Part shown: positions 62,183 through 64,000 of the stretch, one piece after another
Layout of the letters: each line of letters starts with the position of its first letter
Position numbering within the stretch: the first letter of the stretch is position 1
Source: WTFY01 sp026713925
Lineage (GTDB): Bacteria; Pseudomonadota; Gammaproteobacteria; UBA4575
Reading direction: 5' to 3'
Assembly (NCBI GenBank): GCA_963662355.1
Contig: OY759361.1
Coordinates: 868,001 to 932,000, forward strand
DNA: 64,000 nucleotides
Notes under the pieces: model-generated
Told to the model about the DNA's origin: nothing
Seen by the model: the letters and a program-made list of their open reading frames with translations, nothing else
The model's database searches: none
Made by a program: the position numbers and the translations under genes

Positions 62183-63463
62183 TCAGTTTTCGGGTGGCGT
62201 GAGCCATTTCGGATCGGTTTCCACCTGTGCGGTCAGGGTATGCAAAAAAGCTTCAAGCTGACGCTTTTCATTCCTGCCAAGCGATAACGGCTTGGCTTCA
62301 TTGTGGCCCACCATGGCTGCGGGTGCACGGTCGTAGTGATCGATTACCTCGGTGAGCGTGGCCAGTTGGCCAGCATGCATATAGGGTGCGGTTTCGGCGA
62401 CATTTCTGAGCGAGGGGGTTTTGTGGGTACCGATTAACTCGTCACCGGTCCGGGTGAAGCGTAATTCGACGCATCCCTGGCTGCCGGCAGTGCTGAATTC
62501 TCCCAGGCAATTGAACGGGTCCTCCAGTACCTTGCGCACTGCTTCCACCCGGCCCATGCTCGGGAGTGCACCCGGACTGGACAGTACACCGGTGTTATGA
62601 AACTCATGGTTGGTAAATAGCGGGCCATTATGACAATTCATGCACTGGGCTTTACCGATGAACAGTCTGAGCCCTGCAAGCTCATCGAAGCTCAGGATGT
62701 CCATTTTTTCGTGGTCGCCTGCGACCAGGGCTTCCATGTACTGGTCAAATTGTGAAACTCCGGGCAGAATCAGCCGTTCATATGCGCCGATGGCCTTGCC
62801 TATGTTGACAAAGGCTCTCGTGACCGTCTCCCTGTCTTCGGGCAACATGGATTGCCAGTTGCCGTACAGGGTCTTGTCTTTTACGGGTCCTGCCGCAACC
62901 GGAAAACGTGAAGGGTCGGTAAACTCTGCAAGCGGTCCGAACAGTTTTTCATACTGTGCCCGGTATCTGCTGTCCTGTGCGATCAGATGTACAAGCTGCA
63001 TGCGCGAGCTTTCATGCTCCAGTGGATTTTCAAGCGGAGACAGTGCCTGCGACCAAAGGCTGTCCTTGCGCCCGTCCCAGAAAAACCAGGGGCTGTACGC
63101 CGTGCCGATAATGCTCATGGTGTTGCGCACCCCTGTTCTTACCCCGGCTGCAACTTTAAGCCCGTCTGTGAAAAACTGTTCGGGCTGATGACAGCTGGCA
63201 CAGGCGATTTGCCCGTTGGCACTCAGGCGTTTGTCGAAAAACAGACGGTGGCCGAACTCTGCGGCCTGCAGCGATTCCGATACGGCATTACCCGGATTTG
63301 CCGGCAAATCCGGAAGACTGGTGATCCAAAGCGAGCGCAGCAGGGTGAGTTCTGCCGGAGTCCATGATTCATGTATGCGGGATTGCGTGTACCACCAGAA
63401 GACAGCACTGGCTAGTACGATTGATATTGCCGCAACAAGCGCGCCTTGCGCAGGTTTTGACAT
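62183..63463 (-). CDS. Dihaem cytochrome c peroxidase / MauG-like protein
   Basis: 426 residues from ATG 63463. N-terminal anchor (GALVAAISIVLASAVFWWY), then two haem c sites: CASCH (in GQIACASCHQPEQFF) and CMNCH (in GKAQCMNCHNGPLF). Axial-ligand and family features: FGHRLFFDKRLSANGQ, WDGRKDSLWSQALSPLENP, KTPSLRNVAETAPYMHAG. Periplasmic, membrane-anchored. Either hydrogen-peroxide reduction or a MauG-type oxidation role is possible. It overlaps or abuts the next gene's stop and is probably co-transcribed with it. Confidence 0.92.
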   Translation of the reverse strand: MSKPAQGALVAAISIVLASAVFWWYTQSRIHESWTPAELTLLRSLWITSLPDLPANPGNAVSESLQAAEFGHRLFFDKRLSANGQIACASCHQPEQFFTDGLKVAAGVRTGVRNTMSIIGTAYSPWFFWDGRKDSLWSQALSPLENPLEHESSRMQLVHLIAQDSRYRAQYEKLFGPLAEFTDPSRFPVAAGPVKDKTLYGNWQSMLPEDRETVTRAFVNIGKAIGAYERLILPGVSQFDQYMEALVAGDHEKMDILSFDELAGLRLFIGKAQCMNCHNGPLFTNHEFHNTGVLSSPGALPSMGRVEAVRKVLEDPFNCLGEFSTAGSQGCVELRFTRTGDELIGTHKTPSLRNVAETAPYMHAGQLATLTEVIDHYDRAPAAMVGHNEAKPLSLGRNEKRQLEAFLHTLTAQVETDPKWLTPPEN

Positions 63464-63467
63464 ACGG

Positions 63468-63884
63468 TTACAGGTTGAGTTCAAACGTCACACTGTCCGA
63501 CACGGCACCTTGCTGTATTGCGAGTATGACCTGCCACTGTCCGCCCATATGGAATTTCAGGCCTTCGAGCAGGTAGTCGCCATTGCCCAGGTTCTGGGTG
63601 ACCAGGGGCCGTGTAGGCAGTCCGTGATCATGCTTGGGCATTCCCCCGGAGATCTGGATCCTGACATCGATAACCGGTTCACCTGACCTGTTTTCAATGT
63701 GCAGAATCCATGCATGCATGGTGTTGATGGTGATCGGGTCCAGTTTGCTGGAGAACGAAACCTGAAAATGCTGCCCGTCTGAAATCCTGGAGGATTCGAC
63801 GCCCATAGATAATGATTTGTTTTCAGCAAATGCAGGAAGTGGAGCTGCTAGGAATAAAACAAAAATTGCTGGCATTATTTTCAT
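63468..63884 (-). CDS. FixH/YtkA-like periplasmic protein
   Basis: 138 residues with a signal peptide (AIFVLFLAAPLPAFA) and an immunoglobulin-like body: WILHIENRSGEPVIDVRIQI, GGMPKHDHGLPTRPLV, YLLEGLKFHMGGQWQVIL. The MPxHxHG...F.M.G.W pattern is that of FixH/YtkA-type proteins, thought to help copper or cytochrome assembly. It precedes the peroxidase gene. Confidence 0.85.
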   Translation of the reverse strand: MKIMPAIFVLFLAAPLPAFAENKSLSMGVESSRISDGQHFQVSFSSKLDPITINTMHAWILHIENRSGEPVIDVRIQISGGMPKHDHGLPTRPLVTQNLGNGDYLLEGLKFHMGGQWQVILAIQQGAVSDSVTFELNL

Positions 63885-63902
63885 GATCCAGTGTGGGGCC
63901 TT

Positions 63903-64000
63903 TCAGGTTTTCAGAGCATTGCGTATGCGAGCGTAGCCCCCGCTCATGAGCCAGTAATTCAGTTGCAGGAATACCGCAAGTGCGATGAACCAGGGAATCG
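63903..64000 (-). CDS. Membrane protein, C-terminal fragment at window edge
   Basis: Minus-strand frame running in from beyond the right edge and ending at TGA (63903-63905). The visible 31 residues read IPWFIALAVFLQLNYWLMSG with YARIRNALKT at the end: the last membrane helix and a basic tail. Function cannot be judged. Confidence 0.55.
   Translation of the reverse strand, partial: IPWFIALAVFLQLNYWLMSGGYARIRNALKT

Noticed and set aside
1..64000. CRISPR arrays and rRNA genes
   Set aside because: No regularly spaced short repeats and no rRNA sequence were seen anywhere in the window.

Overview
The window looks like the chromosome of a gammaproteobacterium. The housekeeping genes (hemH, rpmE, rph-rdgB-hemW, yicC, a Deg protease, moaC/moaD, mutY-yggX) are of proteobacterial type. 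Genes for growth on urea, cyanate and thiocyanate, with cobalt and nickel supply, suggest a sulfur-oxidising, thiocyanate-using lineage. That placement is inference from gene content; no marker here fixes the genus.

Layout. 1-15.8 kb is a dense core region: a cut-off HNH nuclease, hemH, an exonuclease/fructosamine-kinase-like pair, an M48 protease, rpmE, an AT-rich spacer with two perfect DnaA boxes, hemW-rdgB-rph, yicC, a one-domain asparaginase-like gene, hsp20 behind a sigma32-type promoter, a cbpA-like co-chaperone, a Deg protease, moaD/moaC, mutY, yggX and tRNA-Phe. 15.84-24.72 kb is a decayed genomic island at the tRNA-Phe 3' end: a 23-bp copy of that end closes it on the right, and an integrase relic lies just inside the left edge. 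It holds cytochrome b561, an IS3-family relic, a one-chain sensor kinase/response regulator, long inverted repeats, small unknown genes and a broken paralogue of a gene near 38 kb. 24.9-26.4 kb has an outer-membrane barrel and a small gene behind a Fur box.

27-38.1 kb is a complete urea module: urtABCDE uptake, a small HPGHG membrane protein and ureDABCEFG. A sigma54-type promoter precedes urtA, and a hairpin between urtA and urtB may lower expression of the later genes. 38.2-43.8 kb has a secreted protein, the cobalt transporter cbtA-cbtB, a metallophosphoesterase, a TetR/SnoaL-like pair and an iron-sulfur flavoprotein reductase. 44.3-51.9 kb has cyanase, with a sigma54 promoter and an NtrC-like palindrome, a CynR-like LysR regulator and, divergent from it, the thiocyanate hydrolase operon (scnB-scnA-scnC, P15K-like activator, DsrE-like protein, a three-gene ABC importer and a second cbtB).

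51.9-53.2 kb contains relics of an AAA/DUF4143 ATPase and an IS110-type transposase. 53.4-59.3 kb is a visibly AT-rich, probably acquired Cus/Hel-type RND metal-efflux operon with a truncated CusF-like reading frame inside it. 59.6-64 kb has a secreted nuclease, a large porin, a dihaem MauG/CcpA-type peroxidase, a FixH/YtkA-like protein and the end of a membrane protein.

How it fits together: thiocyanate hydrolase would release ammonia and carbonyl sulfide, cyanase would give ammonia and CO2, and urease would give ammonia and CO2. CbtA/CbtB would supply cobalt to the hydrolase, and the HPGHG protein may help with nickel. NtrC/sigma54-type sites suggest nitrogen control of the urea and cyanate parts, while thiocyanate use appears to be under the LysR regulator.
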